64,000 nucleotides of DNA from NCBI GenBank assembly GCA_003116975.1, contig BGKB01000029.1:124001-188000 (forward strand), read 5' to 3'. Below the pieces are notes generated by a model. The model was given only the letters and a program-made list of their open reading frames with translations. It had not been told where the DNA came from and ran no database searches. Shown in pieces: positions 41,319 to 52,600 of this stretch. The stretch is from Aurantiochytrium sp. KH105 (Eukaryota; Sar; Bigyra; Thraustochytrida; Thraustochytriidae). Made by a program: the position numbers and the translations under genes. Every line of letters starts with the position of its first letter. The first letter of the stretch is position 1.

Positions 41319-42009
41319 GGTTGCCTTCCTGCCTTTCTCTCCGCGCGGGAGAGCGCTCTGCGCAGGACTGAAGCTCCGCGCCGCACTGCCGCGCAGCGCC
41401 ACGCCGCCTTGACGCGGCTTTGACGGATGACGCCACCGACGAGTCCTAGGATCCGCCCACGCCGCGCCTCCGCGCGCCGGGCGGTTCTGCCGAGGGCGTG
41501 GCCGACCTGCGCCGCGCAGGCGAGTCTTTGCGGCCGCGATGCGCCGCGCCGCACGCCAGCGGGGCGTCTCACGCCGCCGCCGCGCGCAAGATGTGCCTCT
41601 GCTTGCTTGCTTGCTTGCGACTCGCTTGCGTGCTTGCTTGTTTTTTCCGACTCGTTCATTCATGGGCACGTAAAAGAGGTGCTCGTGTTCCGTAATACAT
41701 GCGCGGAACAAGCGCATCTCCTCCCATAAACGTAGTGGTATGCGAGGCCTACTACGTACTCTCCCGTTGATCTTTAGAAAACTCATGATGCACGTGGCAA
41801 GAACCCGACCAAAGAGTTGCTGCGAGAACTTGCTTTTCTTTTGTCTGATCAGAGAAGAAAAAGCAAAGAAAGCCGTGTCACGAAAATCCTTCTTTCCGTT
41901 CGTTCCTCCGCCCCAAAAGGAACTTGAAAAGAATCTTGATTTGGCCCTCTTCGTGCAAAGGAGAGATAAAGTGGATATCATTTTACTCTTACAACAAGTT
42001 CACGACGCA
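41319..42009. promoter_or_regulatory. Upstream region of the WIPI gene
   Basis: 691 bp between the WIPI start and the upstream REXO stop, both minus strand. It contains GCTT tetranucleotide repeats (about 41600-41640), a purine/pyrimidine strand switch and an AGGCCTACTACGTACT word. No gene is seen. Confidence 0.45.
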
Positions 42010-43410
42010 TCAACGCCTGAAAAGTGATGGTCGCTTTCCTTTGCCCTTGCCCATGAGCTTTGCGATGCGAGCATTCGCTTCTTGTTTTCGGCGAATTTGC
42101 TCCCGGCTGCCGATCAGGGTTCGATGCAAATCTGTCTGTGCAACGTTGATACGCACGCGTGAGTTCCCGCCCCTTGGATCACGTACCATAACCTCTGCAG
42201 TTGCAGTGGCACCACGAGATGGCGTTGCCTGTGTTGCTGATGCCGCTAAAGGGCGTTGCACGGCTGAGGATGACGAGGATGACGAGGACAAGGGAGGATG
42301 GGAGACATGTCTGCTTGAAGACGCCTTTGCGCTCGTGTTTGGAGTAGGTGATGGTTTTGGCGTCGCCGACGGTTTTGGCGTTGCCGTTCGAGACGAAGGG
42401 ACTTTTAAGATGGTCGTTTGTTCGTGACCGTGGTTCTCAAAGCTCGAGACGAGCGAAAGACTATAGAACTCGCGCACGCGTGCTTTGCGAGCTTCGTCCG
42501 TCGCCCATGACACGGTTGCTGCCGAGCTGCTGGCAAAAACCTGTCGCGCCCGAAGTGCCTCTGCGAAACCAAAGTTTGGCCCGCGCTGACGGAATCGGCG
42601 AGCACGCGGTGGGACCGGTGGCGCCTTCGCTACAGAAGAACGCGCGCAGGCGCACAGCAAGTACTTGACGAGGTCAAGCGAATTGACCGCGTCTTCGATC
42701 GAGTCATGCACGCCACCGCGCGCCGATCGATCCATGGAGCGGCGAAGAATTGTGTCAGAGAGATGGCTCAGACTGTGCAATCTATCGTACGTGGGTCCCG
42801 CCAGCGCCGCGTCAAGTACAGGAAAGAGGAAGCTGGTATCGATGACGAGATCGTGGCGAAATCCGAGCGCCAGCAGATCGTGGTCAAGCGCGTGGCCCAT
42901 GAGGACAGTCTCGGGGCAGCACAAACCTGCAAATCGTCGCTGTGCCTCGCGCACTGTCACGCCCTTTTCCACGAGGTCGTGCTTGTCAAGGCCAGTGATG
43001 GCCGTTCTGCAATCCACGATATAGGTCGGTTCGCACGGCAGCACAAAGACGTCAAGTACCGTGCGACCCTGAACATTGACGACGCTAACGCGTGCGAGTG
43101 CCATATCGTTGCCCGTGGTTTCGATCATCTCACAGTCTAGAGCGAGAGCAAGGTGCGTGCCTTCGGGCAGGGTGCCATCTTTTGCCTTTGTTCGGCAGTA
43201 GTCGTGCTCACTTAGGCGGCCGAGCTGCCGAAGTTGGTCCACATACTTTTCTCGCCACGAAGGGTGCTCATGGCACTGCGCGACGAGCTGTCTGCGTTGT
43301 GCTCCTTGCGGGTCACAAAGGGCTACTTCTGCCTGTGCATGCAATCGGCCCTGGATGCTGGCTTCCCATCGAGCCGCACACGCCTCAAGTTCTTTGCGTG
43401 CGAGAAGCAT
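42010..43410 (-). CDS. REXO/ISG20-type DEDDh RNA exonuclease
   Basis: 466 residues from the first ATG (43410). The DEDDh motifs are in order: ALALDCEMIETT (first Asp and Glu), LMGHALDHDLLALGF (second Asp), VIDTSFLF, and GGVHDSIEDAVNSLDLV (catalytic His and Asp). PCEPTYIVDCRTAITGL matches the conserved P-x-x-x-I-x-D-Y-x-T-x-x-S-G-I block of REXO proteins. The family trims 3' ends of rRNA, snRNA and other structured RNAs. The C-terminal third is disordered with a Ser run and a repeated PKPSATPKPSPTPN segment, then a basic tail ending KGKGKRPSLFRR, likely nuclear/nucleolar. Which REXO subfamily is not resolved. Confidence 0.85.
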   Translation of the reverse strand: MLLARKELEACAARWEASIQGRLHAQAEVALCDPQGAQRRQLVAQCHEHPSWREKYVDQLRQLGRLSEHDYCRTKAKDGTLPEGTHLALALDCEMIETTGNDMALARVSVVNVQGRTVLDVFVLPCEPTYIVDCRTAITGLDKHDLVEKGVTVREAQRRFAGLCCPETVLMGHALDHDLLALGFRHDLVIDTSFLFPVLDAALAGPTYDRLHSLSHLSDTILRRSMDRSARGGVHDSIEDAVNSLDLVKYLLCACARSSVAKAPPVPPRARRFRQRGPNFGFAEALRARQVFASSSAATVSWATDEARKARVREFYSLSLVSSFENHGHEQTTILKVPSSRTATPKPSATPKPSPTPNTSAKASSSRHVSHPPLSSSSSSSSAVQRPLAASATQATPSRGATATAEVMVRDPRGGNSRVRINVAQTDLHRTLIGSREQIRRKQEANARIAKLMGKGKGKRPSLFRR

Positions 43411-43641
43411 GATCACCGTTTGATGGTGCAACAACAAGGTTCTCGATGTGACTCGATCGAACTCGATGAAAAAAAAAAAAAAGTGGCGGAGAGAGCGAGA
43501 GACCTTGGAGCTGGATGAATAAAGCAGAGGAAAAGAAAGCAAGTAGGCCTAAAGAAACAAAGTAAAAAAAATAAAAATGGAGTGTGGTGGTATGAGGGGA
43601 AACGAATGGTCTTTGGAACGACATACGAAGGAGAAAAGAAT

Positions 43642-44898
43642 TTAGACAGCGGTCATCTCCGTGTAGGAGGAAGTTCTTGCTGGATTTTCCGCGATTTCTG
43701 CCTCCGGCGCGACAGTGTCGGACGTTGTGGCGCCCGTCGTCTCAGGTTGCGTGCTAGGCTTTGCGGCAGACCCAGTGTTGGTGGCATTGTACGAGGTTTT
43801 AGGCGTGACGTTGGGGTTCGTTTCTGCTGTTCGCGCCGGATTTGCTATGATATTAATTTCGTCCACCATTGGTTTGAAGATGCGATACAAACAAAGCCAG
43901 ACGATTGTGATGAACATGATGCCGCGGAGACAGTAGTATGCCAGACGACCGTCCATGGATTCCAACACCAAGCCAGTATATCCGATGATGGTGAGAACAA
44001 CGCCACAAAAGGCCACCCAAAAGAGGATGATCTCGATTGGCCGAAAACGCTTGAGCTCGCGGTCCAGAGCGGCTTTGATCTGTTCCTCCGCCGACGCACC
44101 GTCTGAGAATCGCGAAGCTGCGCTCGTTTCGGCGTCTTGACGTTTCTTCTTCGCCACTGACTTGGAAATCTGGTGGTGCAATTGATGCACGCGAATCAAA
44201 AAGAAAAGTCCCATGATGATGGGAACAAGGTTGACCACAAACGCGGTCCAGCCAAAAGCATCACTGAACTGACACACGGTGTAGACCTTTTCGTCAACCG
44301 GGCAGCATTCGTAGTTGACGTTTGGCCTTGACGCAGGTACGCTCTCCATGATAAGAATGAGGAGAAGTTCCAAAATGATGATGCCCACAAAGTAGAGACG
44401 CAGTCGCTGATCGCGCGATTGGGCCTTTTCAGGGGTCTGGTACTGCAAAAGTTCGCGGATGGGACGGTTCGGGTTGTTGGAAAGCCAAAAAAAATAGTAC
44501 AGGTGGTACAGACGGCTCAGCAGAGCGCCGCCCACAAGGCCGAATCCAAGCGCGAGAAACCATGGTTTGACGAAACAGACTGCTTCGTTCGATTGCAATG
44601 GCCACATGAAGAGACCGAGGATGAGGACAATGAAGCCTGAGAGGACGCCAAAAGCGAAAATGCGTGAGGCCTTCATCACTTTCGTGGCACGATGTTTGTG
44701 GAAAAAGACCATGAGTCCAACACTAAGGGCAATGGTCACTATGCCGACCACTAAAAACACCTTTTCCGACTTGGAGTTGTACGGTTGGACCCACTCGAAG
44801 TCGGACCACTGCGCGGACATGATACATTCCGCCCGTGCGGTCTCGTTCTCGCGAGGATCAAAGACGTCATAGTAGTGGTCGCCCTCGCAGAAAGCCAT
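43642..44898 (-). CDS. Class C-like seven-transmembrane receptor
   Basis: 418 residues from ATG 44898. A short acidic N-terminus of about 50 residues (no ligand-binding Venus-flytrap domain) is followed by seven hydrophobic segments beginning VFLVVGIVTIALSVGLMVF. The stretch ASRIFAFGVLSGFIVLILG, then CFVKPWFLALGFGLVGGALLSRLYHLYYFFW, resembles TM2-TM3 of GABA-B/metabotropic-type (7tm_3) receptors, including the conserved Cys before TM3. A charged loop sits before TM6 (RQDAETSAAS ... LDRELKRF). The C-terminal tail is Thr/Ser/Asn-rich. The ligand is unknown; lack of an ectodomain means ligand sensing would be within the helices or by a partner. It is head-to-head with the EGF-7TM gene. Confidence 0.7.
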   Translation of the reverse strand: MAFCEGDHYYDVFDPRENETARAECIMSAQWSDFEWVQPYNSKSEKVFLVVGIVTIALSVGLMVFFHKHRATKVMKASRIFAFGVLSGFIVLILGLFMWPLQSNEAVCFVKPWFLALGFGLVGGALLSRLYHLYYFFWLSNNPNRPIRELLQYQTPEKAQSRDQRLRLYFVGIIILELLLILIMESVPASRPNVNYECCPVDEKVYTVCQFSDAFGWTAFVVNLVPIIMGLFFLIRVHQLHHQISKSVAKKKRQDAETSAASRFSDGASAEEQIKAALDRELKRFRPIEIILFWVAFCGVVLTIIGYTGLVLESMDGRLAYYCLRGIMFITIVWLCLYRIFKPMVDEINIIANPARTAETNPNVTPKTSYNATNTGSAAKPSTQPETTGATTSDTVAPEAEIAENPARTSSYTEMTAV

Positions 44899-45300
44899 AG
44901 TCTCTTTCTTTCTTGTTTCTTTTTTGTAGTTGGTATCTGTCTGCAGCAAAAGCGGCTAACTGCGACCAAGAAAAGACTCGTCAAGCTCTTCTCCACCTCG
45001 GCCTACACTTCCTTCGAGCTCGTCCCGCTCAGCTGGCCCAACTGCTCGGTCCTTCGACGGCTCGGCTCGCGTGCGGCGAGGTCTACGCCCGGAGCGCGTG
45101 CACGCGAGCACGAGCGCACGAGCGCGCGAGCCTCGCGCGAGCGGGCGGGCCTGCACAGTCTGGCTCGCGAGCACAGCCCGTTGTTGTCTGCGCGCAGCTG
45201 CAGACGGTCGCTCGCCTCCGCTTTTCGCAGCGCGAGGAGCAGGCGCGGAGGTCCGCGGCGCGGTACAGCGCGACGCGGGGCGGCGGGCGAGCGTCCGGCC

Positions 45301-45331
<31 letters not shown>

Positions 45332-46003
45332 GGCGGGCGTCGAGGGCTCGAGGTCTGGGCGCCTCTGCTCGCTGCTTTTGCACTGCTGTTTGCTCTTCCG
45401 GCCTCTTCGCCTTTTTGTCTTTGTCTCCCCCTTGGGCGTCCCCGCCCGCACGATCTGCGGCGGCGCGGCGAGGGCGGGCAGGGCGTGCGGGTCCGCGTCG
45501 GCCGCGCGGGCTGCAGCTGGTGTCTCCGGTCGCGGGTCTGGTGGCCGCGGTCGATCGCTCTCCCGGCGGGCGGACGCAGGCCCGAAGAGATGGGAGAAAG
45601 AGCGAGCGGGGCCGGGAGAGCGGGTGCGGGGGTACGCGAACGGCGTTACAGGGTGTGTACCGGTACGCGAACGCGGAACTGCGAGCGAGGGGTCCAGTGG
45701 ATGCGCGCGCGTACGGGGGGATGGACTCGCTCGCGGAGGGGCGCCGGGACGAGCGGCTGTCCAGTTTGAGGGAGGGCTCTGGTGCGGCCGGCGGGCGGAT
45801 GTGGACTTACGCCCCTTCTGGGGAGCTTACGTGCAGCTCGCCGGTCGAAGTGGATCGCGGGGGAGGGGCGCAAGGCATGCATGTGGCGAAAACGAGGGGG
45901 CTACGCAGCTCAGCTTTTTGCGGCAGACAGAACCGCTAGCAAGGGAGCAAGCCTTGCGTGAAGACGGTCTGTCGCCACGACAAGAATACGACGGCTGGAG
46001 ACC
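44899..46003. promoter_or_regulatory. Divergent intergenic region between two 7TM genes
   Basis: 1.1 kb of GC-rich DNA with a GGCT tetranucleotide run (45300-45332) and several long chance frames. It should contain both promoters. Confidence 0.5.
45300..45332. repeat. GGCT tetranucleotide repeat
   Basis: Seven to eight CTGG units in the shared promoter region. Confidence 0.9.
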
Positions 46004-47467
46004 ATGGTGGCGGCCGTGCGGAGCGCAACGGCGATGGTCGCCGCTGCCGTCGTCGTCGCGAGCTTCGGGCCGATACCAGCCTCCGCGCAGCCCGTCGAGG
46101 GCGTGCCCTACTCGTGCGGCGAGCGCATGCCGTGGTCAACACCGAGCGTCTTGTCAAGCGCATTTGTCTGCAGCGGACACGGTTCGTGCACGAGCGATGG
46201 TGCGTGCGAATGCGACAGCGGGTGGACAGGTCGCAGCGACTTTGTCAACACACAGTACCTCGACTGTCAAATTCACTCGGTGTCGGTGTTCGCCTTGTGG
46301 GGCGCTCTCATGTTTCTTGCCGTCTGGGGGCAGATCTCCATGTGGGATCAGATCATGGACAAGTGGGAAACTTTTAAAAAGAACCGAGAGACGCGACTTC
46401 GCGCAGGCATGCGGACGCGTCTCGTGGACAATCCAGGACTTATGGCGGTCATGACATTCACCTATATCGGCTGTCCCGGGATTCTCGCCATGGGTATGAT
46501 CAAGTTCTTTGTACCCAGCGCCCGCATTGGCGTCTCCATCGCCCCAACGCTACTTTTTGCACTCGTGCGCGCTGCCTTCTGCACCATGATCTTCTTCTAC
46601 CAACCCGCGCTGCTCGCAACCTTTTTGCGCAACTCGCGCCGGAGGCAGTCCGAGATCCTCTTTCTCGTCAAACTCACACGCTGGATGGCAAGAGCCAACC
46701 TCGCCGGCTCTCTATTCTGTAGTTTTCTGCCAATCATCACACTTCTCGATGGCGGCTACCCCAACCGACTTGCCATTGCAGTCTTTCGACTTTACCTGTG
46801 GACGAATTTCCTGACCGTTTTGCTTCACATGAGTCAAGCGTTTGCAGTATACCAAAAGGCCAGAGACATGTTTGCGGATTCGCAGCAGCTTCACGAGAGC
46901 GACATCTTGCGCGAGACAAGGCGAAAGATGATTAACGGGGAGATAAAAGGCATCGTCCACGGCGGGGTTCAGGCGACCCTTCTCATTGTCTTTGCTGTCG
47001 TGCCATTCTTCTGCAACAAGTTCGATTACTTTAATCCTATTGGCTGGATGACCTACGTACTGATTGCTCGCGAAATCGCCCAGAGTGCGATTTCTCATAG
47101 CAACAGCCGCAAGTCAGCTGCTATTTCTACCATGGCCAGCTCCGCAACTGGAGAAACAGATCGTAGTTCGGGCTTGAAAAGCACTCTCCGTACGATTTCT
47201 GGTCGTGGGTTCACCCTCAAGCAAAAAGATTCGCAGCGATTCGCGCAGCCTCTTGCCTCTCACCAGCCGGTACCTAGAGCCAAGGAAGATCAAGCTCAGG
47301 GTCTGGATCAAGCAGAAATTGAAAATGCACATGAAGATGAGGATGGAAATGATCAGCAACAGGATCGCTTCGCATTATCAATGTCCATGCGTTTTCAGCA
47401 GACCCTTCCCCGGTTCTTGGCAGGGAGAATCAAGAGCGAACGAAATAGTGGCGCCGACTGGATCTAG
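46004..47467 (+). CDS. Signal peptide + EGF-like + seven-helix membrane protein
   Basis: 487 residues with start context GACCATGG. A hydrophobic Ala-rich signal peptide (about 1-28, likely cut after ASA) is followed by one EGF-like module with CSGHGSCTSDGACECDSGWTG, then about seven hydrophobic segments: VSVFALWGALMFLAVWG, MAVMTFTYIGCPGILAMGM, LLFALVRAAFCTMIFFY, LFCSFLPIITLL, LYLWTNFLTVLLHMSQ, TLLIVFAVVPFF, and a last segment around WMTYVLIARE. The C-terminus (about 120 residues) is polar, Ser/Gln/Glu-rich and presumably cytosolic. I do not recognise a named family. The layout suggests an adhesion- or ligand-sensing receptor, but no GPCR signature motif is evident. Confidence 0.7.
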   Translation: MVAAVRSATAMVAAAVVVASFGPIPASAQPVEGVPYSCGERMPWSTPSVLSSAFVCSGHGSCTSDGACECDSGWTGRSDFVNTQYLDCQIHSVSVFALWGALMFLAVWGQISMWDQIMDKWETFKKNRETRLRAGMRTRLVDNPGLMAVMTFTYIGCPGILAMGMIKFFVPSARIGVSIAPTLLFALVRAAFCTMIFFYQPALLATFLRNSRRRQSEILFLVKLTRWMARANLAGSLFCSFLPIITLLDGGYPNRLAIAVFRLYLWTNFLTVLLHMSQAFAVYQKARDMFADSQQLHESDILRETRRKMINGEIKGIVHGGVQATLLIVFAVVPFFCNKFDYFNPIGWMTYVLIAREIAQSAISHSNSRKSAAISTMASSATGETDRSSGLKSTLRTISGRGFTLKQKDSQRFAQPLASHQPVPRAKEDQAQGLDQAEIENAHEDEDGNDQQQDRFALSMSMRFQQTLPRFLAGRIKSERNSGADWI

Positions 47468-47777
47468 CCAACTGACATGATTGATCGATCGTTCCGGGGG
47501 GATCTCTACTCGTGATTCATAAGCTGTCTCATGGCACAGAGGCTTCATTGTCAGTCAGTTCTCTCTTGCATCATCTCGAATCTGCTTCAGTATGCGTATA
47601 ATATATTAGACTCCTGGCTCTTGCGAAGGTGTCTCCATGCCACTCCCACCGGCAGCATCGTCACCATCGCCGTCGCGGTTTGTTGCGTCCTAGCCTGCCT
47701 GCTACTTGTACACCAAGTAATACGACAATGTAGAGAGAGGAGCGAGGAGGCGAGGCTCTCTCCGCAGAATCCGAAGC
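47468..47777. other. Intergenic region before the VTT gene
   Basis: 310 bp with the EGF-7TM 3' end and the VTT promoter. A short GATC word cluster lies at 47481-47492. No gene is seen. Confidence 0.5.
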
Positions 47778-49434
47778 ATGAGCGGGCACGGCGCGCGCGG
47801 CGCCGCCGGGTCCGCGGGGCCGGAGGGCAGGTGGCTCGTGCGCAGACACGGCCCCTCCAGCAGCGACCCGGACGGAGAGGCCGCTGCCGGCGGCGGCGGC
47901 GGCGGCGGCATCGGCAGCAGCGGCGGCGGCAGCTCGACGAAAGTTGGCGGCCCGAGCGGCAGCGGCGGCAGCGGCGGCGGCAACGCGCGAGACCCGGACG
48001 CGGCGGCGCAGCAAGAAGGCCCCGCGGCGCTGCTTGCGGCGGCCACCGGCGCCGCGCGGAACGCCAAGACCCGCGACAAGGACCGCGAGTATAAACCGCG
48101 CCATGACGAGGTCTCCATCACCGAGGCGGCGCTTCGGGTCCTCGCCGACGACCTCGAGCGCGGCGCAGACTGGGTCGTCTCTGACGGCGAGGAGGAACCG
48201 GAGAGCGACGAAGACAGCCTCGATGAGTGGGGCCGGCCCACGCTGCGGTCGCGACTGAGCTCCGCGGCAGACGAGATCCTCGCCGAGACTTTCCAGGAGG
48301 ATGCAGCCCGGCCCACCACATGGTTTCGCGTGATCACAATCGTGGCGCAGGTCTTTTTGGTAATTCTCGTGGCCGGCGCAGGGTTCTACACGCTGCAACA
48401 GCTTTTTCCAGACGTCAACGAAGCCATTAAAGCATGGGCTCTGTGGGCTAACGGCATGGGCTTTGGGGGCACGCTCGTTTTTGGGCTCGCCGTCGCCGGC
48501 GTCTTGCTCGTTCCGGGCGTCCCAGGCTCCCTTGTCTGCTTTAGCATTGGCGCTGTCTTTGAATTCCGAAAAGCATACTGTATTGCAGCGGGCGCGCATC
48601 ATGTAGGTGCATGTACCGCATTTCTGGCAGCGCGTTTGCTCTGCCGCACGCGCTTTGAAAAGCTCCTTCTCTCGAGGCCCACCCTGCGCAACATGTCAGT
48701 AGCCGCGCGCAAAGAGCAGTGGCGGGTCACCTTTCTTTCACGCTTTATTGTCATGCCTGTGCAAATCAAGTAAGTCACGCCTGAACGCCTGCATACCGTC
48801 CTTCCTTTGTATTGGAGGAAGAAACATCGTGCGAAACGTGAAAGAAGTGCGCCGCATTCTCGATTTGCGAAGCTTTCCAACCTCATTGATTGCCTGACTT
48901 ACTGACCTATTGACTGACGCTTGTGCTCTTTACCTCTGCAGGAATTATCTCTTCGGAGTTCTGCCCGTGACCTTTCGCTGCTTCTTCCTCATGGCATTTC
49001 TTGGCGACTTCCAGAGTATCCTCTTTTCAGTGTATCTTGGCTCTGTCTCGCAAACGCTCTTAGAAGCAGGGGCGTCTCGTGGCGCAAGTGGTAAAGGCGA
49101 TAGTACCTCATCGACGGCGAACGAAAGTGGTGAGACCAGTACAAATCACGAGTCGTGGCTACCCATGCTGAGTTTGCTTTTAGCCATTATCATGACCACC
49201 ATTGCATCCATTGTGGCGCGTCGATCATACATGCGCGTCCTTGCGGAGCTCAAGACAGAAGAGACGCTTGGTCGACCCCGTCGGCGCTCCAGCGATTTTA
49301 CCAAGTGGTCCCCTGCTTCAGGGGGTAGCTTTCGACAGCCTAGCTATGCCAACGTTGAGTCTCGCGCCATTTATGAGGAGGAAGAACAAGGCGAAGATTT
49401 TGTGGCCGAAGACGAGAGGCTCTTGACAAGGTGA
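47778..49434 (+). CDS. VTT-domain (TMEM64/TVP38-like) membrane protein, two exons
   Basis: Exon 1 is 47778-48769 and exon 2 is 48942-49434. The 172-bp intron starts GTAAGT and ends CTGCAG with a CTGAC-like branch site 20-30 bp before. Splicing restores QIKNYLFGV. The product is 494 residues. The N-terminal third is disordered, Gly/Ser/Ala-rich (a GGC repeat) and then acidic. The membrane part contains IVAQVFLVILVAGAGFYTL, GTLVFGLAVAGVLLVPGVPGSL and the VTT hallmark FLSRFIVMPVQIKNYLFGVL, as in SNARE-associated Golgi (DedA/TVP38/TMEM64) proteins. These act in Golgi/ER membranes, some as lipid scramblases. Between the VTT core and the last membrane segment is a Ser/Thr-rich loop; the tail is acidic. 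Confidence 0.85.
48770..48941 (+). other. Intron of the VTT-domain gene
   Basis: GTAAGT donor and CTCTGCAG acceptor, with TTGACTGACGC near the 3' end as a branch-site candidate. Removal is required to continue the protein, because the unspliced frame stops immediately after the donor. Confidence 0.9.
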
Positions 49435-49661
49435 TACGACAACAAAATTGACTTCTAAAGTGATGCCAGGGCGACGGATGGGCGTCTCCGTCTGTGTCTA
49501 CCCAGGCCTCTGTTTGCTCCAAAGTTTGGCATTTCGCATGCATGTTCACGGCACGCACGCATGCGTTTCCATCTTTCACCATGATTGTAATTTTACGGTT
49601 CAGCATCGCCATCAAAGATGCAACGTTCCGCGCACAAGTAAAGCAGAAGAAACAAATATTG

Positions 49662-52600
49662 TTACGAGCGCGACGCTCTCGCACCAACAGAAACGGAAGC
49701 AGCAGCGGACGGCCTACGGCTTGTCGTCGCCTTGGCAAGGCTGGCCTGCTCCCGTGCAAAGGCCTGCAAAAAGCTATTGAAAATGCTAAAGAAACGCTCC
49801 GAGTCCGACTTGAGCTCCTCTTCGTCCACCGCGTACGTCTGCAGCAGCGCAGCGTATCGCTGCTCGAGCTTTGTTACGACTGTCTGTAAGCTATCTCGGG
49901 ATCTTCGCGCACCTTCAACAAAGGTTCCCATTTTCTCACAAAAAACACTGTCGCTTCCTTCGCCGCCACTCTTGTCGCCACGAATGCGTTCCAGAAGACC
50001 TTCCACAAAGTTCAGATCGCTACACAGGTTCCGACACGTTGTCGCAAGCGCATTGACTGAAATCCGGCTCGCATCTGCCACGTGTTGAAGGTCCTTTGTG
50101 AGCTTAAGCATCACCGGATGTTTCTTGCTTGCGATTTCACGCACAATGAATTGCAAAAGTGTCGTTTTGTGGTCTGCGGCCTTGAGATTCTCAATCTTGG
50201 TCAGCAGGTCAAGCTTGAACCCGTAGGCCCCACCTCGAGCCGACGTCCCATTCAGATAGTTGCCAAGCGCCAGAATGACTCGCAGAGTTTGCCGAAGCGC
50301 GCTTGAGTGTTCGATTTCTTCGCAGGCCTTGAGCACCATCTGCGTCTGCTCCTGCGCTTCGGCAACCTGCTGTTTATAGCGTAGCTGAATGGTCCACGCT
50401 TTGATGCGTTGAGGCAAGGAGCTGATGGTGCCAAGCTCCCGAAATAGCAACTCGATTTTGCCGAGCATCGACTCATCGCCGTCGTAGTCGAGAACTAGAC
50501 GAGCTTCGTCAGAACTTGGCAGAATATTTGTAAGCATGTTCACACGATCTGCACCGCCTCCAAGGCGCTTTAGATCAAGGTTCACAATGCAGTTGCGAAG
50601 TACCTCGGGTGAGATGCGGAGCCGAGCAAAGGCAATGCCAACATTTTGCTGCCGCTTCGGGTCCAGGAGCTCCACCACCTTTTTCTTGCCGCCGGGAATC
50701 GCAGAACCGCGTCGCGCCCTTCCTTTTTCGGAACCCTTGCTTTCCTCTTCGTCGCCATCTTCCTCGCGACGTGGCGTTTCCTTTTTCACCTCTGGCTGGC
50801 CAAAGTTATCCTCCAGCGCATCGAGACTAAGGTCAACCTGTTCTTCCTCCAAATTCTCCCACAATGAACCTTCCACACGCTCGGCGGGGATCTTTGACCA
50901 GAAGAGAGCACGCATCGGCTTTCGGGGCGTTACCTTTGCTTTCTCCTTGACGTGCACAATCGGTGTTTCGACACCTGCTTCTGCTCCAATTCCCGTAGCA
51001 GCAGATGACCCGCTGGCCCCAAAGAAGACGTCCTGATCTTGTGCTGACAGTCCATCACGTGCCATCTTATTGCGAATCGCACCGTCTGGGATCTTGGCTT
51101 GCTTCATTTTGGCGTACTTTGCGAATTTCGGGTCCATTTGCGCATTTGCGGTGCAATTTCCACCATTTGAACCCTTACCATCGGTCTCTGGCGCTGCAGA
51201 GGCGCTGGCATTACTACCTTCAAAGAAAGTGGCTTGCTTTTCTGCGCTGAGTCCATCGCGAGCCATGGCATTGCGAATCGCACCTTCCGGCAAACCTGCC
51301 TTTTGCATTTTATCATATTTGATGAGCTCCGGATCCAAAGGTTTCGTGATTTTTGCGTTGTCGCTTCCGCTCGCAGCGCCTCCACTTTCGCCCCAAAAAG
51401 CGGCCTGCTGCGAGGACGAAATGCCGTCGCGTGTCATGCAATTGTCAATCGCACCTCGGGGGAGTCCGGCCTGCTTCATGCGGGCATATTTGACAAGCTT
51501 GGGGTCGGTCTGCACCGAAGAATTTAGTGTCGACACAGCTGGAGCCGACGTGGGAGCATTTGCAGAGTCTGCAGAGCCAAAGAAAGCTTGTTGCTCTGGG
51601 GCTGAGATGCCGTCTTTGGTCATGCAATTGACAATTGCTCCTTCGGGAAGCCCTGCTTTGCGCATTTTGGCATACTTTTCGAACTTGGGGTCGACAACGG
51701 CCTCGAAGACGGCGTTACCTGCTTGGGACGACGTGGACCCCACCGACACTGTTGCGGCAGCTGAAGTAGAAGCGGCAGTAGCAGCGACTGCCGCCGCGTT
51801 TGCGCGTGCTTCATCCGCCTTGGCACGCCACGAGGCAGTCTGCGCTTCGGCCTGCTCGAGGTTGACCTCAAGCTGCTTGATCTGCGCTCGTGCCTTCTCG
51901 AGTTCCTGGAAGCGATCGTCCCGTGACAAGTACAGCTCCTCAATCCTGGCACATGATAGCTCTTGGACTTGGCCCGTGACCACCTTTTGACATACCTCAG
52001 CGAGAAGACTCCAAATACGAGGCGCGAGATAGGCGTCTGCGGGGGTCACAAGCAAAGCGTAAAGAATATCCATGAAGTGCGCTCCGGCCCCGCTCGACTG
52101 AGCGACGTACTGAACGCGCTCAAAGAGCACTTCAGGGTCCGTGAGCCAGCTCCCACTGTTGGGGGCCTCTTCAAGGACCTGCGCTGCATCTGCATCCGCC
52201 GACCTTCGGTAAGTAATACTCTCTTGCGCGAGTGCTGCGCGTGATCCATCGGGGTCCTCTTCGTCGCTGAATAGCTCCAGAGCTCGGTCAAGGTCGTCGA
52301 GAACACGAACAATGCCAAGATATGCCAGATCAGCTCGAAGCGCAACGCGGTGCTGAAGTACATCCGCATGCCCGACAAGCGCATTAATAAAACGAAGTAC
52401 GTCCGCCTTGAACGCAAGATCGAACGCCTCGTGTTCGCACGTCAGACAACGAATCAGCGTACCAAAGCGTAAATCCTCGCGTCTTTCGACGCGAAAGACT
52501 TCAAAGGCAGAACACACGAGATCATGGCCTTCTGCGCTGCGCTCGACCAAAACGGAGAATATATCAAGAACAACAGACGCCAACCGCGGTAGCCCTGGGT

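Noticed and set aside
40134-41981. Extended WIPI frame starting at 41981
   Set aside because: The N-terminal 220 residues are Arg-rich and partly derived from simple repeats. The family's first blade begins right after the ATG at 41318.
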